A DNA stretch of 64,000 nucleotides from Rhizobium ruizarguesonis (GTDB taxonomy: Bacteria; Pseudomonadota; Alphaproteobacteria; Rhizobiales; Rhizobiaceae). The DNA lies in the NCBI RefSeq assembly GCF_012349115.1, contig NZ_PQIG01000111.1, positions 124,001-188,000 of the forward strand, given 5' to 3'. Positions 41,097 to 50,111 of this stretch are shown piece by piece. Each line of letters begins with the position of its first letter. The first letter of the stretch is position 1. A program made the position numbers and the translations under genes. Below the pieces are notes generated by a model. That model was not told the DNA's origin and searched no databases. It saw only the letters and a list, made by a program, of their open reading frames with translations.

Positions 41097-42674
41097 CTAC
41101 TCTCCGGCTGCCTTTGTGCCATCGGCGTTGAGGCCGATGATCGCCGATCTTATCGCGGGACGCCGGGCCGGCGCCACGGAAAAATGCCGGAGGCCGGCGG
41201 CGAGCAGCCCGGGCAGATAGTGCGGATTGCCGGCCATGTCGCCGCAGATGCTGACTGGCTTGCCGGCGGTCAGCTTCACCGCCTGGGCAAGCAGCCGGAG
41301 CACCGCAGGCGCCGCATTGCCGGCATCTGCGTCGATATCGTCGCGAGAGGAGGCGGCGAGATACTGGGTAAGATCATTGGTGCCGAACGAAAAGAATGCT
41401 GCTGACCCGAAAGTATCGAGCATCAACGCTGCGGCCGGCACCTCCACCATCATGCCGATCGGCGGCATCCGGTGGAGCAGGGATCGGCGGCCGAGCTTTT
41501 CGGCTTCCTCGCGGAACAATTCGCGCATCCTGTCGATCTCGTCGGGAAAGGTCACCATCGGCAGCATCACCGAAAGCCTGCCAAAGACGGCGGCGCGCAG
41601 CAGGGCGCGGGCCTGGACGCGGGCGATTTCCGGCCGGGCAAGCAGCAGTCGGATGCCGCGCAGGCCAGAGGCCGAGAGACCCGGCAGGTCTTCGGGGCCG
41701 GCAAGCGGCTTGTCGCCCCCGATATCGAGCATGCGGATCGTCACTGGCCTGTCACCCGCCTGCTCCAGCACGCGGCGATAGATCGCCAGCTGCCGTTCCT
41801 CATTGGCGGCATCGGCGACCGAGGTGATTGAAAATTCCGAGCGCATCAGGCCGACGCCAGCCGTTGCCGGATCGAGCGCGTCGATCTCGGCGGGGTCGTT
41901 GATGTTGATGGAGAGCAGGATCGGCACGCCGTCCGCCGTGCGCAGTTCGCTGCTTTCGTTCTGCGTGTCGGCGGTAGGCGCCTGTGCAGGCGCGAGCGGC
42001 GGGATCAGCATGCCGCCTGCCTTGAGTACGACCGCACCGGCGTCGCCATCCACGCCGACAGGATCTCCGTCTGCGGCCGAAAAGCGACCGGTGCCGATCA
42101 CCATCGGTACCGATTTGGCCCGGGCGAGCAGGGCGACATGGCCGGCGGTGCTGCCTGCGAACAGCGCGATGCCGCCGCCTTTCGACCAGTCATGGGCGAG
42201 AAAGCGGCTCGGCTCCATATCCTTGCCGACGAAGATCGAACCGGGCGGAAAATCGGCGATCGGGGTGCCGGCGAGCGCCCCAAGCACACGGTTCTTGATG
42301 TCGAGAATATCGACGGCGCGTGCCCGCATCTGCTCCTCGTCGGCCGCTTCGAGTTCGCCGATATAGGCGTCGAGGGTGGCGACCCAGGCAAAGACGACGT
42401 TCTCGTCGGCTTCCATGCGCGCGCCGGTCGCTTCCGCGATGGTCGGATCGCGCAGCACCTCGATCTGGAAATCGATGATATCCCGGCTTTCGGCATCGGC
42501 TCCATCGGCAAGGCGCTCCAGCTCGCCTATCGAGATGTCGATCGCCTTCTCGAGCGCGCCGTATCCGCCGGCCGTGCTGGGCGCGGGAGCGTCCGGCCGC
42601 TCGGCCAGAAATGCCGGGCCGGATGCGATGCCCGGGGATGCGCTCTTTGCTGTCAGCCTAAGCGGTGCGGCCAT
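41097..42674 (-). CDS. PTS enzyme I-like phosphoenolpyruvate-protein phosphotransferase
   Basis: A 525-residue enzyme I homologue. The phosphorylated residue is His179 in 'AGSTAGHVALLARAKSVP' (the usual SH is GH here). The C-terminal PEP-binding barrel shows 'GVGLMRSEF', 'IRMLDIGGDKPL', 'VPAAALMLD', 'FFSFGTNDLTQY' and the catalytic Cys in 'SICGDMAG'. It lacks the GAF domain of the nitrogen PTS enzyme, so it is a dedicated sugar-type EI. It overlaps the HPr gene slightly and supplies phosphate from PEP to HPr and then DhaM. Confidence 0.92.
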   Translation of the reverse strand: MAAPLRLTAKSASPGIASGPAFLAERPDAPAPSTAGGYGALEKAIDISIGELERLADGADAESRDIIDFQIEVLRDPTIAEATGARMEADENVVFAWVATLDAYIGELEAADEEQMRARAVDILDIKNRVLGALAGTPIADFPPGSIFVGKDMEPSRFLAHDWSKGGGIALFAGSTAGHVALLARAKSVPMVIGTGRFSAADGDPVGVDGDAGAVVLKAGGMLIPPLAPAQAPTADTQNESSELRTADGVPILLSININDPAEIDALDPATAGVGLMRSEFSITSVADAANEERQLAIYRRVLEQAGDRPVTIRMLDIGGDKPLAGPEDLPGLSASGLRGIRLLLARPEIARVQARALLRAAVFGRLSVMLPMVTFPDEIDRMRELFREEAEKLGRRSLLHRMPPIGMMVEVPAAALMLDTFGSAAFFSFGTNDLTQYLAASSRDDIDADAGNAAPAVLRLLAQAVKLTAGKPVSICGDMAGNPHYLPGLLAAGLRHFSVAPARRPAIRSAIIGLNADGTKAAGE

Positions 42675-43002
42675 GTTTCTTTTCCTCATCGAAGTTGCGC
42701 TCGATGAGTTCCTTCAGGGCGCGGATCGCCTCCTCGGCGAGAATGCCGTCGGCGCGAATCCTGAGGATCGATCCTTTTCGGATTTTCGCACCCATGATCT
42801 TGATGATGCTCTTGCCGTTCAGCCAGACGTCGCTGCCGTTGACGGCGATCTCGATCGAACAGGGGAAGGACTTGGCAAGCCGCGTGAAGGTAACGGAGGG
42901 GCGGGCATGCAGCCCGACGCCGTGCTTGACTTCTACCTCCGTCTGGCAATTCACGTGCAATGGATGGGGCTCCTGTTTTTCACTACGCAATCCTGTTGTC
43001 AT
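42658..43002 (-). CDS. HPr family phosphocarrier protein
   Basis: A 114-residue HPr with the phosphorylation site His32 in 'HGVGLHARPS' and 'NGKSIIKIMG' around the usual regulatory serine position. It is slightly longer than typical HPr (85-90) because of an N-terminal extension of about 20 residues. Its ATG shares one base with the dhaM stop codon, so translation is coupled. In E. coli an HPr domain is fused to DhaM; here it is a separate gene between dhaM and enzyme I. Confidence 0.93.
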   Translation of the reverse strand: MTTGLRSEKQEPHPLHVNCQTEVEVKHGVGLHARPSVTFTRLAKSFPCSIEIAVNGSDVWLNGKSIIKIMGAKIRKGSILRIRADGILAEEAIRALKELIERNFDEEKKHGRTA

Positions 43003-43400
43003 CAGGGGGACAGTTCCTCGGCTGTGGCGACGACCTTGGCCAGCGACGCGCCCCCCGACGCCTCGGCGGCGGCGATGACGGCGCCTTCGACCAGCGGCGC
43101 GTTGCAGATGGAGACGAGGGCCGAGCGGGGAAGCCCCAGCATTTCGATCGCCATTTCGCTGTTGGTTTCGGCGCCGCCGAGATCGACGAAGACGGCGACG
43201 CCGGCATCGGACCAAGCGGCCTCGATTGCCCTCAGGATGCCGCCGGCATCGGTGCCGAGTTCACCATGGACATTGCCGCCCGACCAGGCGAGCGGTACGC
43301 TGTCGCCCACCATTTGCCGCACCATATCGGCGATCCCCCGTGCCACCAGCGGCGAGTGGGAGACGATCACGATACCCACATTTGCGGTCTTTCCATTCAT
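43002..43400 (-). CDS. dhaM: PTS-dependent dihydroxyacetone kinase phosphotransferase subunit DhaM
   Basis: A 132-residue DhaM of the EIIA-mannose fold. His15 in 'IVIVSHSPLVARG' is the phospho-site, and 'LVSICNAPLVEGAVIAA' matches the C-terminal part of the family. It carries only the EIIA domain; the HPr and EI domains found fused in E. coli DhaM are encoded by the next two genes. It rephosphorylates ADP bound to DhaL. The 4-bp overlap with dhaL indicates coupling. Confidence 0.93.
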   Translation of the reverse strand: MNGKTANVGIVIVSHSPLVARGIADMVRQMVGDSVPLAWSGGNVHGELGTDAGGILRAIEAAWSDAGVAVFVDLGGAETNSEMAIEMLGLPRSALVSICNAPLVEGAVIAAAEASGGASLAKVVATAEELSP

Positions 43401-44017
43401 TGCGGACGATGCTCCCCGAGATAGCGACAGATCGCCGTGGTCAGCAGCGCACAGCTCGACGCGCCGGGATCGACATGACCGATCGAGCGGTCGCCGAGAT
43501 AGGCGGCGCGCCCGCGCATCGCCTTCATGTCAGCGGTGCGGTTGGCGGAACGCTCGGCCCTGCGGGCGATTGCGCCGAGCGGCGAGCGGCTGGCGAGTGC
43601 CGCATGCACGGGATAGAGCACGTCGAGCAGGGTTTTGTCGCCGGCATGCGCCCGACCGCGTCTTGCGACGGCGTCGATCGCCTGTTTCAGCACCTGCGAA
43701 AAATCGGCCTTCTCGTCGTTTTTGCGAAGCTCGCGACCGATCTCCATCAGCAGCGTGCCGTAGAGCGGCCCGGCCGCACCGCCGACATTCATCACCAGGG
43801 TCAGGCCGATCTTTTCCATGGCGTCGGGGAAGGGCAGGCTGGACAGGCTTTCGCCTTCGGCGCTCACCGCCTCGCAGCCGCGCCGCATATTGGTTCCGTG
43901 ATCGCCATCGCCGATGGCGCGATCGAGCGCACAGAGGTGATCGGTGTTTTCCGCGATCGTCGCGCGGCACACCTCGATCAATCCTGCCACAAGCACCGGT
44001 TCCGCCTGCACTGCCAT
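43397..44017 (-). CDS. dhaL: Dihydroxyacetone kinase subunit DhaL
   Basis: A 206-residue DhaL. The acidic cluster 'LDRAIGDGDHGTNM' binds the Mg-ADP that stays bound and is rephosphorylated by DhaM, 'MNVGGAAGPLYGTLLMEIG' is the nucleotide-capping region, and 'RRGRAHAGDKTLLDVLYP' follows. GGGAGGG before ATG 44017 sets the start. It lies 47 bp after the single-chain kinase gene. Confidence 0.94.
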   Translation of the reverse strand: MAVQAEPVLVAGLIEVCRATIAENTDHLCALDRAIGDGDHGTNMRRGCEAVSAEGESLSSLPFPDAMEKIGLTLVMNVGGAAGPLYGTLLMEIGRELRKNDEKADFSQVLKQAIDAVARRGRAHAGDKTLLDVLYPVHAALASRSPLGAIARRAERSANRTADMKAMRGRAAYLGDRSIGHVDPGASSCALLTTAICRYLGEHRPQ

Positions 44018-44064
44018 CCCTCCCTGTCGCCGCGCCGCCCGCGGGCTTTTGAATTTCACCCCGG

Positions 44065-45708
44065 TCAGGCGAGGCTTGCCGCCACGCCAAACGCGCCGGC
44101 AACCGCCACGGCGCCGGGATCGGCAACGCCCGCCAGATCCCTTTCGCCGACATAGGAGGCGCGTCCGGCGCGCGCCTTCATCATCGTCTTCGTCGACTCG
44201 GCACCGGCTGCCGCTGCCTTTGCCGCTGCGACGACATCGCCGGATGCAAGCGCCTGCAGGGCAGGCGACAGTGCATCGACCATCGTCCGGTCGCCGACTG
44301 CGGCTCCGCCATAGAACGTCATCCTGTCGAGCCCGGCAAGAAGGGCGGCTGATATATCGGCCTTGCCAGTCATCGCCTTTGCTGCGGCGGTGAAGAAGAT
44401 CGACAGCAGCACGCCGCTCGATCCGCCCATGCTGGTGCCGAGGATATCGCCGAGCGAGGCAAGCGTTGCGGCCGGCCGGTCGAGCGGCAGCGTGTCGAGG
44501 CGGGCCAGCACGCTGCGGGCGCCCGTCGCCACCGTCGAGCCGGTATCGCCGTCGCCGACGCGGCCATCCAGCCGGTTGAGCTCGCTTTCCTGTGAGATCA
44601 GATGCTCGCAGAGCGCCGTGATCAGGCGGCGGTTGCGATCATTTTCTCCGGCCTTGCCGTTGGCGCCGTTCAGTCCGGCTGATGTTCTCGGTGCGGCGAT
44701 GATCCTAATCTCGTGGCGTTCGACGGCCGGCATCCAGGCATGCGGCTCGACCGCCGCCGCCAGCGCCGCCTCGCGCTCGGCATCCAGCCGGACCAGCGAC
44801 AGCGAGAAGCCGTTCATGTTGAGCGCGGTCATCATCGGCGCCGGGCCGATGATCAGCTGGACGCGGCGGCCAAGCGGCGAGGACAGCACGGCATTGGCGA
44901 TGACGGTCATTTCGAGCGGCGGCACGGCGCCGAGATTGTTGATCAGAAGGGCATGGCTTCCCCCTTCGCGCAACGTCGGCAACAGGCGTGCCACCATGGT
45001 GGCGACGATATCGGCGACCGGCTGCAGCGTGATACGTTCGACGCCGGGCTCGCCATGGATGCCGAGTCCGAGCTCGCCTTCGTTCTCGCCGAGGCGGCTC
45101 TCATGCGCCTGGCCGGGCACGCTGCAGGTGGACAGCGACATGCCGAGCGAGACGATATCGCCGGCTGCTGCCGCGGCATGGGCTGCGACCGTCTTCAGAT
45201 CCTCGCCCCTCTCGGCGTGATAACCAGCGATCTTGTGAACGAACAGCGTGCCGGCGACGCCGCGCGGCTGGTTGATGCCGGGGATGGCGATATCGTCGGC
45301 GACGATGACCATCTCGACGTCGAAGCCCTCGGCGCGCGCCTTTTCGGCGGCAAGGCCGAAATTCAGCCGGTCGCCGGTGTAGTTCTTGACGATCAGCAGG
45401 GCGCCCTTCGGGCCGGCAACGGCGCGGATCGCCGTCAGCGCGGCATCGACGCTCGGCGAGGCGAAGATTTCGCCGGATACGGCCGCCGTCAGCATGCCCT
45501 TGCCGACAAAGCCGGCATGGGAGGGCTCATGGCCGGCGCCGCCGCCGGAGATGATCGCCACTTTCGACTTGTCCCAGTCCGCGCGCAGGATCACCTTGAT
45601 GTCGGGAAAGCTGTCGAGGCGGGCCAGACGACCGGCACTGCTGGTCAGAAGCAGACCATCCAAGGCTTCGGTGACGATGTTTTCCCTGCGGTTGAAGAAG
45701 TGTTTCAT
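44065..45708 (-). CDS. Single-chain (ATP-type) dihydroxyacetone kinase, DhaK-DhaL fusion
   Basis: A 547-residue kinase. Residues 1-330 form the DhaK domain with 'IISGGGAGHEP' and covalent-binding His218 in 'GLGIHGEPG'. Residues about 360-547 form the DhaL domain with 'LDGRVGDGDTGSTVATG' and 'DILGTSMGGSSGVLLSIFFTAAA'. This is the layout of ATP-dependent enzymes such as those of Citrobacter and eukaryotes, giving dihydroxyacetone phosphate directly with ATP. It precedes the PTS-type subunits in the same operon, so the cell has both chemistries, or this protein acts on another triose or ketotetrose. Confidence 0.92.
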   Translation of the reverse strand: MKHFFNRRENIVTEALDGLLLTSSAGRLARLDSFPDIKVILRADWDKSKVAIISGGGAGHEPSHAGFVGKGMLTAAVSGEIFASPSVDAALTAIRAVAGPKGALLIVKNYTGDRLNFGLAAEKARAEGFDVEMVIVADDIAIPGINQPRGVAGTLFVHKIAGYHAERGEDLKTVAAHAAAAAGDIVSLGMSLSTCSVPGQAHESRLGENEGELGLGIHGEPGVERITLQPVADIVATMVARLLPTLREGGSHALLINNLGAVPPLEMTVIANAVLSSPLGRRVQLIIGPAPMMTALNMNGFSLSLVRLDAEREAALAAAVEPHAWMPAVERHEIRIIAAPRTSAGLNGANGKAGENDRNRRLITALCEHLISQESELNRLDGRVGDGDTGSTVATGARSVLARLDTLPLDRPAATLASLGDILGTSMGGSSGVLLSIFFTAAAKAMTGKADISAALLAGLDRMTFYGGAAVGDRTMVDALSPALQALASGDVVAAAKAAAAGAESTKTMMKARAGRASYVGERDLAGVADPGAVAVAGAFGVAASLA

Positions 45709-45761
45709 CGATTGAGACCCGTCTGTTTGTTTTTCATGCCATCATCATGTCTGTCTGCCGG

Positions 45762-46769
45762 TCAGGAAAGACGCTGTCCACCGGCGTCGAAATACAGTGG
45801 ATCGCGCAGCGTTAGACTGATCCGGTCGCCCGGGGCGATCGCCAGATATGGATCTGCAAGTGTGACGAGCTTGTGATTGCCAGCCCTGATGTGCAGATGG
45901 TTCTGGTCGCCGAGATGCTCGATCCAGTCGATCTCGGCATTGGCATCCTTGCCGACAATGATGTCGAGATGTTCGGTGCGCGCGCCGACGGTTTTCGTGC
46001 CGGCCGGCGGCTGGCCGCCGGGGAGCAGGTCCGCCGGCAACAGGTTGATATGCGGCTGGCCGAGGCGGGCGGCGACATGCAGGTTGGCGGGATTGCCGTA
46101 GATTTCGCGCGGTGTTCCCACTTGCATCAGCCGTCCCTCGGCGACGATGCCGATACGGTCGGCCATGGTCATGGCTTCCACCTGGTCGTGGGTGACATAG
46201 AGCAGCGTCGAGCCAAGCTCCTTCTGGATACGCTTCAGCTCCAGGCGCAGTTCGGCGCGCAGCTTGGCGTCGAGCGAGGACAGCGGTTCATCCATCAGAT
46301 AGATCGCCGGCCGGCGCACCAGCGCGCGGCCGATCGCGACACGCTGCATCTCGCCGCCGGAAAGCCTGGTCGAGCGGTTCTCCAGCTTGTGGTCGATCCT
46401 GACCATGCGCGCGACCTCGCGGACGCGACGGTCGATCTCTTCGGTGCTCAGTTTGCGGACCGGCGCCTTCAGCGGGAAGGCGAGGTTCTCGTAGACCGTC
46501 ATATGCGGATAGAGCGAATATTGCTGGAAGACGAAGGCGACGTCGCGTTCGGCCGGAGCTTCGGCGGCGACATTGCGGCCGCCGATTTCGATGCGGCCGC
46601 TATCGGGCTTTTCGAGGCCGGCGATCAGCCGCAGCGTCGTCGTCTTGCCGGCGCCTGTGGGACCGAGCAGCACGACGAACTCTCCGTCGCGGATCGAGAG
46701 ATCGAGATCGACTAAGGCCTGGGTGTCGCCGAAGCGTTTGGCGAGGTTCCTGAGAACGACATCAGCCAT
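45762..46769 (-). CDS. ABC transporter ATPase 2 (MalK/UgpC type)
   Basis: A 335-residue sugar-type ATPase. Walker A is 'GPTGAGKTT', the signature is 'LSGGEMQRVAIG', Walker B 'IYLMDEPLSSLDA', and the switch is 'YVTHDQVEAM'. A C-terminal regulatory OB-fold region (about 240-335) is present. It starts inside the 3' end of ATPase 1 (8-bp overlap), so the importer uses a heterodimeric ATPase pair, as in the rhizobial glycerol importer GlpSTPQV. Confidence 0.93.
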   Translation of the reverse strand: MADVVLRNLAKRFGDTQALVDLDLSIRDGEFVVLLGPTGAGKTTTLRLIAGLEKPDSGRIEIGGRNVAAEAPAERDVAFVFQQYSLYPHMTVYENLAFPLKAPVRKLSTEEIDRRVREVARMVRIDHKLENRSTRLSGGEMQRVAIGRALVRRPAIYLMDEPLSSLDAKLRAELRLELKRIQKELGSTLLYVTHDQVEAMTMADRIGIVAEGRLMQVGTPREIYGNPANLHVAARLGQPHINLLPADLLPGGQPPAGTKTVGARTEHLDIIVGKDANAEIDWIEHLGDQNHLHIRAGNHKLVTLADPYLAIAPGDRISLTLRDPLYFDAGGQRLS

Positions 46770-47859
46770 GCCGGGTCTCCTGATAGAGCGAGGACGGTAC
46801 GGCACGGCCCGACGTGCAGTCGAAGAGCGCGAGTTTCGCCGGATTGAATTCCAGGCCGACCCTCTCGCCGATCTGGAAGCTGCGATGGGCGGGAACGCGG
46901 GCCTTGATCAGGCCGCCCGGGGTTTCCACAGCCACGACCTGGTTGGTGCCGAGATATTCGCTGCCATAGACGGCGCCACGCAGCGCCGAGGCATCGTTGA
47001 AGCGGATATGCTCCGGCCGCACGCCGAGGGCCAGCTCGCTCTCGGCCATGTCCTGGTGGATCTCGGGAACGGCGACGTCGATGCCGTCGAGCAGGATGGA
47101 TTTGTCGCCGCTTTTCAAGCCGGAGGTGAAGCGCATGAAGTTCATCGGCGGCGAGCCGATGAAATCGGCGACATACATGGTCGCCGGCTTGGCATAGATC
47201 TCCTGCGGCGTGCCGAACTGCTCGATGACGCCATGGTTCATCACGGCGATCTTGTCGGCCATCGCCATTGCCTCGTGCTGGTCATGGGTGACGTAGACGG
47301 TGGTTGCGTGGATGCGGTTGTGCAGTTCGCGCAATTCGTGGACCATGATCTCGCGGAACTCGGCATCGAGCGTGCCAAGCGGCTCGTCCATCAGGAAGCA
47401 TTTCGGACGCCGGACGATGGCGCGGCCGAGCGCCACGCGCTGCCGGTCGCCGCCGGCAAGGCCCGATACCGAGCGGTTGAGAATATGGTCGATCTGCAGC
47501 AGGCGCGCGGTCTCTTCCACGCGTTGACGGATTTCAGCCTTGGCCATGCCCTGCGACAGCAGCGGGAAGCCGATATTCCTACGCACGTTCATATGCGGGT
47601 AGAGCGCGAAGAGCTGGAAGACGAAGGCGATGTCGCGGGCGCTGGCGCGGTTGAAGGTGACGTCCTCGCCGTCGAGATAGATCTTGCCGCTGCTTGGCAG
47701 CTCGAGGCCGGCGATCATGCGCAGCGTGGTGGTCTTGCCGCAGCCGGAAGGCCCGAGCAGCGCCAGGAACTCGCCGTCATGGACGGTGAAGCTGGAATCC
47801 TGAACTGCGACGAAGCTGCCGAATTCCTTGCGAAGATTTTCGATCCGGATGTCCGCCAT
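46762..47859 (-). CDS. ABC transporter ATPase 1 (MalK/UgpC type)
   Basis: A 365-residue sugar-type ATPase. Walker A is 'GPSGCGKTT', Walker B 'CFLMDEPLGTLDA', and the switch 'YVTHDQHEAM'. The ABC signature is degenerate, LAGGD in place of LSGGQ, which in asymmetric transporters marks one weaker site. It overlaps ATPase 2 by 8 bp. The C-terminal TOBE region 'GVRPEHIRF' is intact. The pair probably serves a polyol or triose importer. Confidence 0.92.
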   Translation of the reverse strand: MADIRIENLRKEFGSFVAVQDSSFTVHDGEFLALLGPSGCGKTTTLRMIAGLELPSSGKIYLDGEDVTFNRASARDIAFVFQLFALYPHMNVRRNIGFPLLSQGMAKAEIRQRVEETARLLQIDHILNRSVSGLAGGDRQRVALGRAIVRRPKCFLMDEPLGTLDAEFREIMVHELRELHNRIHATTVYVTHDQHEAMAMADKIAVMNHGVIEQFGTPQEIYAKPATMYVADFIGSPPMNFMRFTSGLKSGDKSILLDGIDVAVPEIHQDMAESELALGVRPEHIRFNDASALRGAVYGSEYLGTNQVVAVETPGGLIKARVPAHRSFQIGERVGLEFNPAKLALFDCTSGRAVPSSLYQETRHG

Positions 47860-47862
47860 GGT

Positions 47863-48075
47863 TTACTCCGGGAATTTCGAAACGATGATGAACATGACGG
47901 TGCCTGCAAGCAGGGTCACCAGCGAATAGGTGTAGAGTACCAGCAGGAAGGGCTGGAACAGCATCAGGAAGCCCAACCCGATCAGCACGGTCGCGATGGT
48001 TTCCATCGGGCCGCGGCGCAGGAAGAACGGCCGTTTCGGACGGGCAGGGGTGGGTGTTTCGATCAGATGGCTCAT
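47863..48075 (-). CDS. Small membrane protein of the ABC operon
   Basis: A 70-residue protein with two hydrophobic helices ('TIATVLIGLGFLMLFQPFLL' and 'YSLVTLLAGTVMFIIV') after a Pro/Arg-rich N terminus. Its ATG overlaps the permease stop by 4 bp, and the ATPase gene begins 3 bp later, so it is a true operon member. Glycerol importers of rhizobia carry a small DUF2160 membrane subunit at a similar place; I cannot show that this is the same family. Confidence 0.75.
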   Translation of the reverse strand: MSHLIETPTPARPKRPFFLRRGPMETIATVLIGLGFLMLFQPFLLVLYTYSLVTLLAGTVMFIIVSKFPE

Positions 48076-49025
48076 TTGCGGACGGCTCCGAAGGTGATGC
48101 CGCGCAGCAGTTGTTTGCGCAAGAGAATGGTGAAGACGAGGATCGGGATCAGGAAGATCGTCGTACCGGCCGCGACCGCCGGCCAGTCCTGTCCGCCTTC
48201 GCCGATGATCGTCGGGATGAAGGGCGGCGCGGTCTGGGCCTCGCCCGAGGTCAGAAGAGCAGCGAAGGCATATTCGTTCCAGGCGAAGATCAGGCAGAAG
48301 ATCGCGGTCGCGGCAATGCCCGTCGTTGCCTGCGGCAGCACGACCTTGCGGAAGGCCTGCAGTCTCGTATAGCCGTCGATCATTGCCGCTTCCTCGTATT
48401 CGCGCGGGATCTCGTCGATGAAGCCCTTGAGCAGCCACACGGCGAGCGAGACGTTGACGGCGGTGTAGAGCAGGATCATGCCCAAGGCCGTGTCGGACAG
48501 GCCGAGCTCGCGATACATCAGGTAGATCGGGATGGCGACGGCAATCGGCGGCATCATGCGCGTCGACAGAATGAAGAACAGCAGGTCGTCGGCGAGCGGC
48601 ACCTTGAAGCGGGAGAAGCCGTAGGCGGCGAGCGTGCCGAGAAAGACCGCGAGGAAGGTGGAGCCGAAGGCGATCACCAGCGAATTGACGAAGCGCGGCA
48701 CGAAGTTCGACGGGCCGGCAATCACCATGTTGCGCTTGCGCGTGACCTCATCGCAGGCGCCGGCCGGCGCCGGCAGCGAGGCGATATAATCGGGCGTCTG
48801 CCGCGTGCGCGTGGTGAACAGGTTGCAATAGCCTTCGAGCGACGGCGTGAAGACGATCTTGGGGGGATAGCTGATCGAATCCGGCGGCGACTTGATGCTG
48901 GTCAGGAAGATCCAGACGAGCGGAATGAGGGTGATCAGCGCATAGACGACGACGATGGTGCCGGCGATGCGCTTGCTGGACAGGCTCGGTTCGACGACCG
49001 AATGGGCTGAGTTGGCGGCGCTCAT
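48072..49025 (-). CDS. Carbohydrate ABC transporter permease 2 (MalG type)
   Basis: A 317-residue permease with six helices. The EAA loop 'EYEEAAMIDGYTRLQAFRKVVLP' contacts the ATPase. A periplasmic insert between helices 1 and 2 ('YCNLFTTRTRQTPDYIASLPAPAGACDEV') is longer than in MalG. The ATG at 49025 overlaps permease 1 by 4 bp; the much longer open frame upstream is a shadow of permease 1. Confidence 0.93.
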   Translation of the reverse strand: MSAANSAHSVVEPSLSSKRIAGTIVVVYALITLIPLVWIFLTSIKSPPDSISYPPKIVFTPSLEGYCNLFTTRTRQTPDYIASLPAPAGACDEVTRKRNMVIAGPSNFVPRFVNSLVIAFGSTFLAVFLGTLAAYGFSRFKVPLADDLLFFILSTRMMPPIAVAIPIYLMYRELGLSDTALGMILLYTAVNVSLAVWLLKGFIDEIPREYEEAAMIDGYTRLQAFRKVVLPQATTGIAATAIFCLIFAWNEYAFAALLTSGEAQTAPPFIPTIIGEGGQDWPAVAAGTTIFLIPILVFTILLRKQLLRGITFGAVRK

Positions 49026-49990
49026 CGTTGCTTCACCTTGTTCAATGCCTTGACGTAGATGTTGGCGAGGCCGAACACCGCGACGAAGAGGATGATGGCG
49101 AAGGCCGAGGCCCGACCGGTCGCCCAGCTTTCGAAGGCGGCGCGTTTCAGGGTGATCGAGGCGACCTCTGTGACCGAACCCGGCCCGCCGCCGGTGAGCA
49201 GCGTCACCATGTCGAACATCTTGAAATTCTCGATGCCGCGGAAGAGCACGGCGAGCATGATGAAGGGCAGGGCCATCGGCACGGTGATCGACCAGAACTG
49301 GCGCCACGGCGAGGCACGATCGACCTCGGCCGCCTCGTAGATATAGTCGGGGATGGAGCGCAGGCCGGCGAGGCAGATCAGCATCACATAGGGCGTCCAC
49401 ATCCAGGTATCGACGATGACGATCGCCCATGGCGCCAGCGAGACATTGCCGAGCATCTGGATATCCGATGTCGGAATGCCAGACACCAGCGACACGGCAT
49501 AGGCGAAGAGGCCGATCTGCGGCTCGTAGAGGAAGCGCCAGAAATTGCCGACGACGGCGGGCGACAGCATCATCGGGATCAGGATGATCGTCGTCCAGAA
49601 GGCATGGCCGCGAAACTTGCGGTCGATCAGATAGGCGAGCGTGAAGCCGATCACTGTCTGCAATACGATCGTCCAGAAGACGAAATGCGCGGTGGTCTGC
49701 ATCGCCTGCCAGATATCGGGATCGTTGAGGACGCGCTGGTAATTTCCGAAGCCGACGCCCAGGACCGGCGCATTCGGCCGATTGGCGCGGTAATTGGTGA
49801 AGGAGAGATAGACTGCCCAAAGCAGCGGGAAGATGTTGATCGCCAGCAGCAAGGTGATGGCAGGCGCAATGAATAGCCAGGCGATCGCCCTGTCGGAGAG
49901 GCCACGGACGCGCCGGGCGACCGAGACCGGCGTTGCCCTGGCTGTCGCGTCGGCTGCCTTCTCGACGATGGAGGATTGGGAAATAGTCAA
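49022..49990 (-). CDS. Carbohydrate ABC transporter permease 1 (MalF/UgpA type)
   Basis: A 322-residue permease with six helices and EAA loop 'IYEAAEVDRASPWRQFWSITVP'. The start is TTG (49988-49990), supported by AGGTGA a few bases before it, since no ATG is available near the N terminus. It follows the binding-protein gene after 121 bp containing a stable hairpin, as often seen between binding-protein and permease genes. Confidence 0.92.
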   Translation of the reverse strand: MTISQSSIVEKAADATARATPVSVARRVRGLSDRAIAWLFIAPAITLLLAINIFPLLWAVYLSFTNYRANRPNAPVLGVGFGNYQRVLNDPDIWQAMQTTAHFVFWTIVLQTVIGFTLAYLIDRKFRGHAFWTTIILIPMMLSPAVVGNFWRFLYEPQIGLFAYAVSLVSGIPTSDIQMLGNVSLAPWAIVIVDTWMWTPYVMLICLAGLRSIPDYIYEAAEVDRASPWRQFWSITVPMALPFIMLAVLFRGIENFKMFDMVTLLTGGGPGSVTEVASITLKRAAFESWATGRASAFAIILFVAVFGLANIYVKALNKVKQR

Positions 49991-50040
49991 GTTTTCACCT
50001 GGTCTTTTTGGGTACGGGGCTTTTGGGATATGAGAGATCT

Positions 50041-50073
50041 GGCGGCCCGGCTCGTCTGCCGATCCGGGCCGCC
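50041..50073 (-). repeat. Stem-loop between binding-protein and permease genes
   Basis: GGCGGCCCGG (50041-50050) pairs exactly with CCGGGCCGCC (50064-50073), 13-base loop. Such G/C hairpins commonly stabilise the binding-protein message and lower expression of the permeases downstream. Confidence 0.7.
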
Positions 50074-50111
50074 ACCCTGTCGAGGATGGCGCGCATCAGG
50101 GATGCCACGCG

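Noticed and set aside
49026..49820. Long minus-strand extension of the MalG-type permease
   Set aside because: It overlaps permease 1 in another frame and gives Arg/Pro-rich sequence without membrane helices; ATG 49025 with a 4-bp overlap is the natural start.
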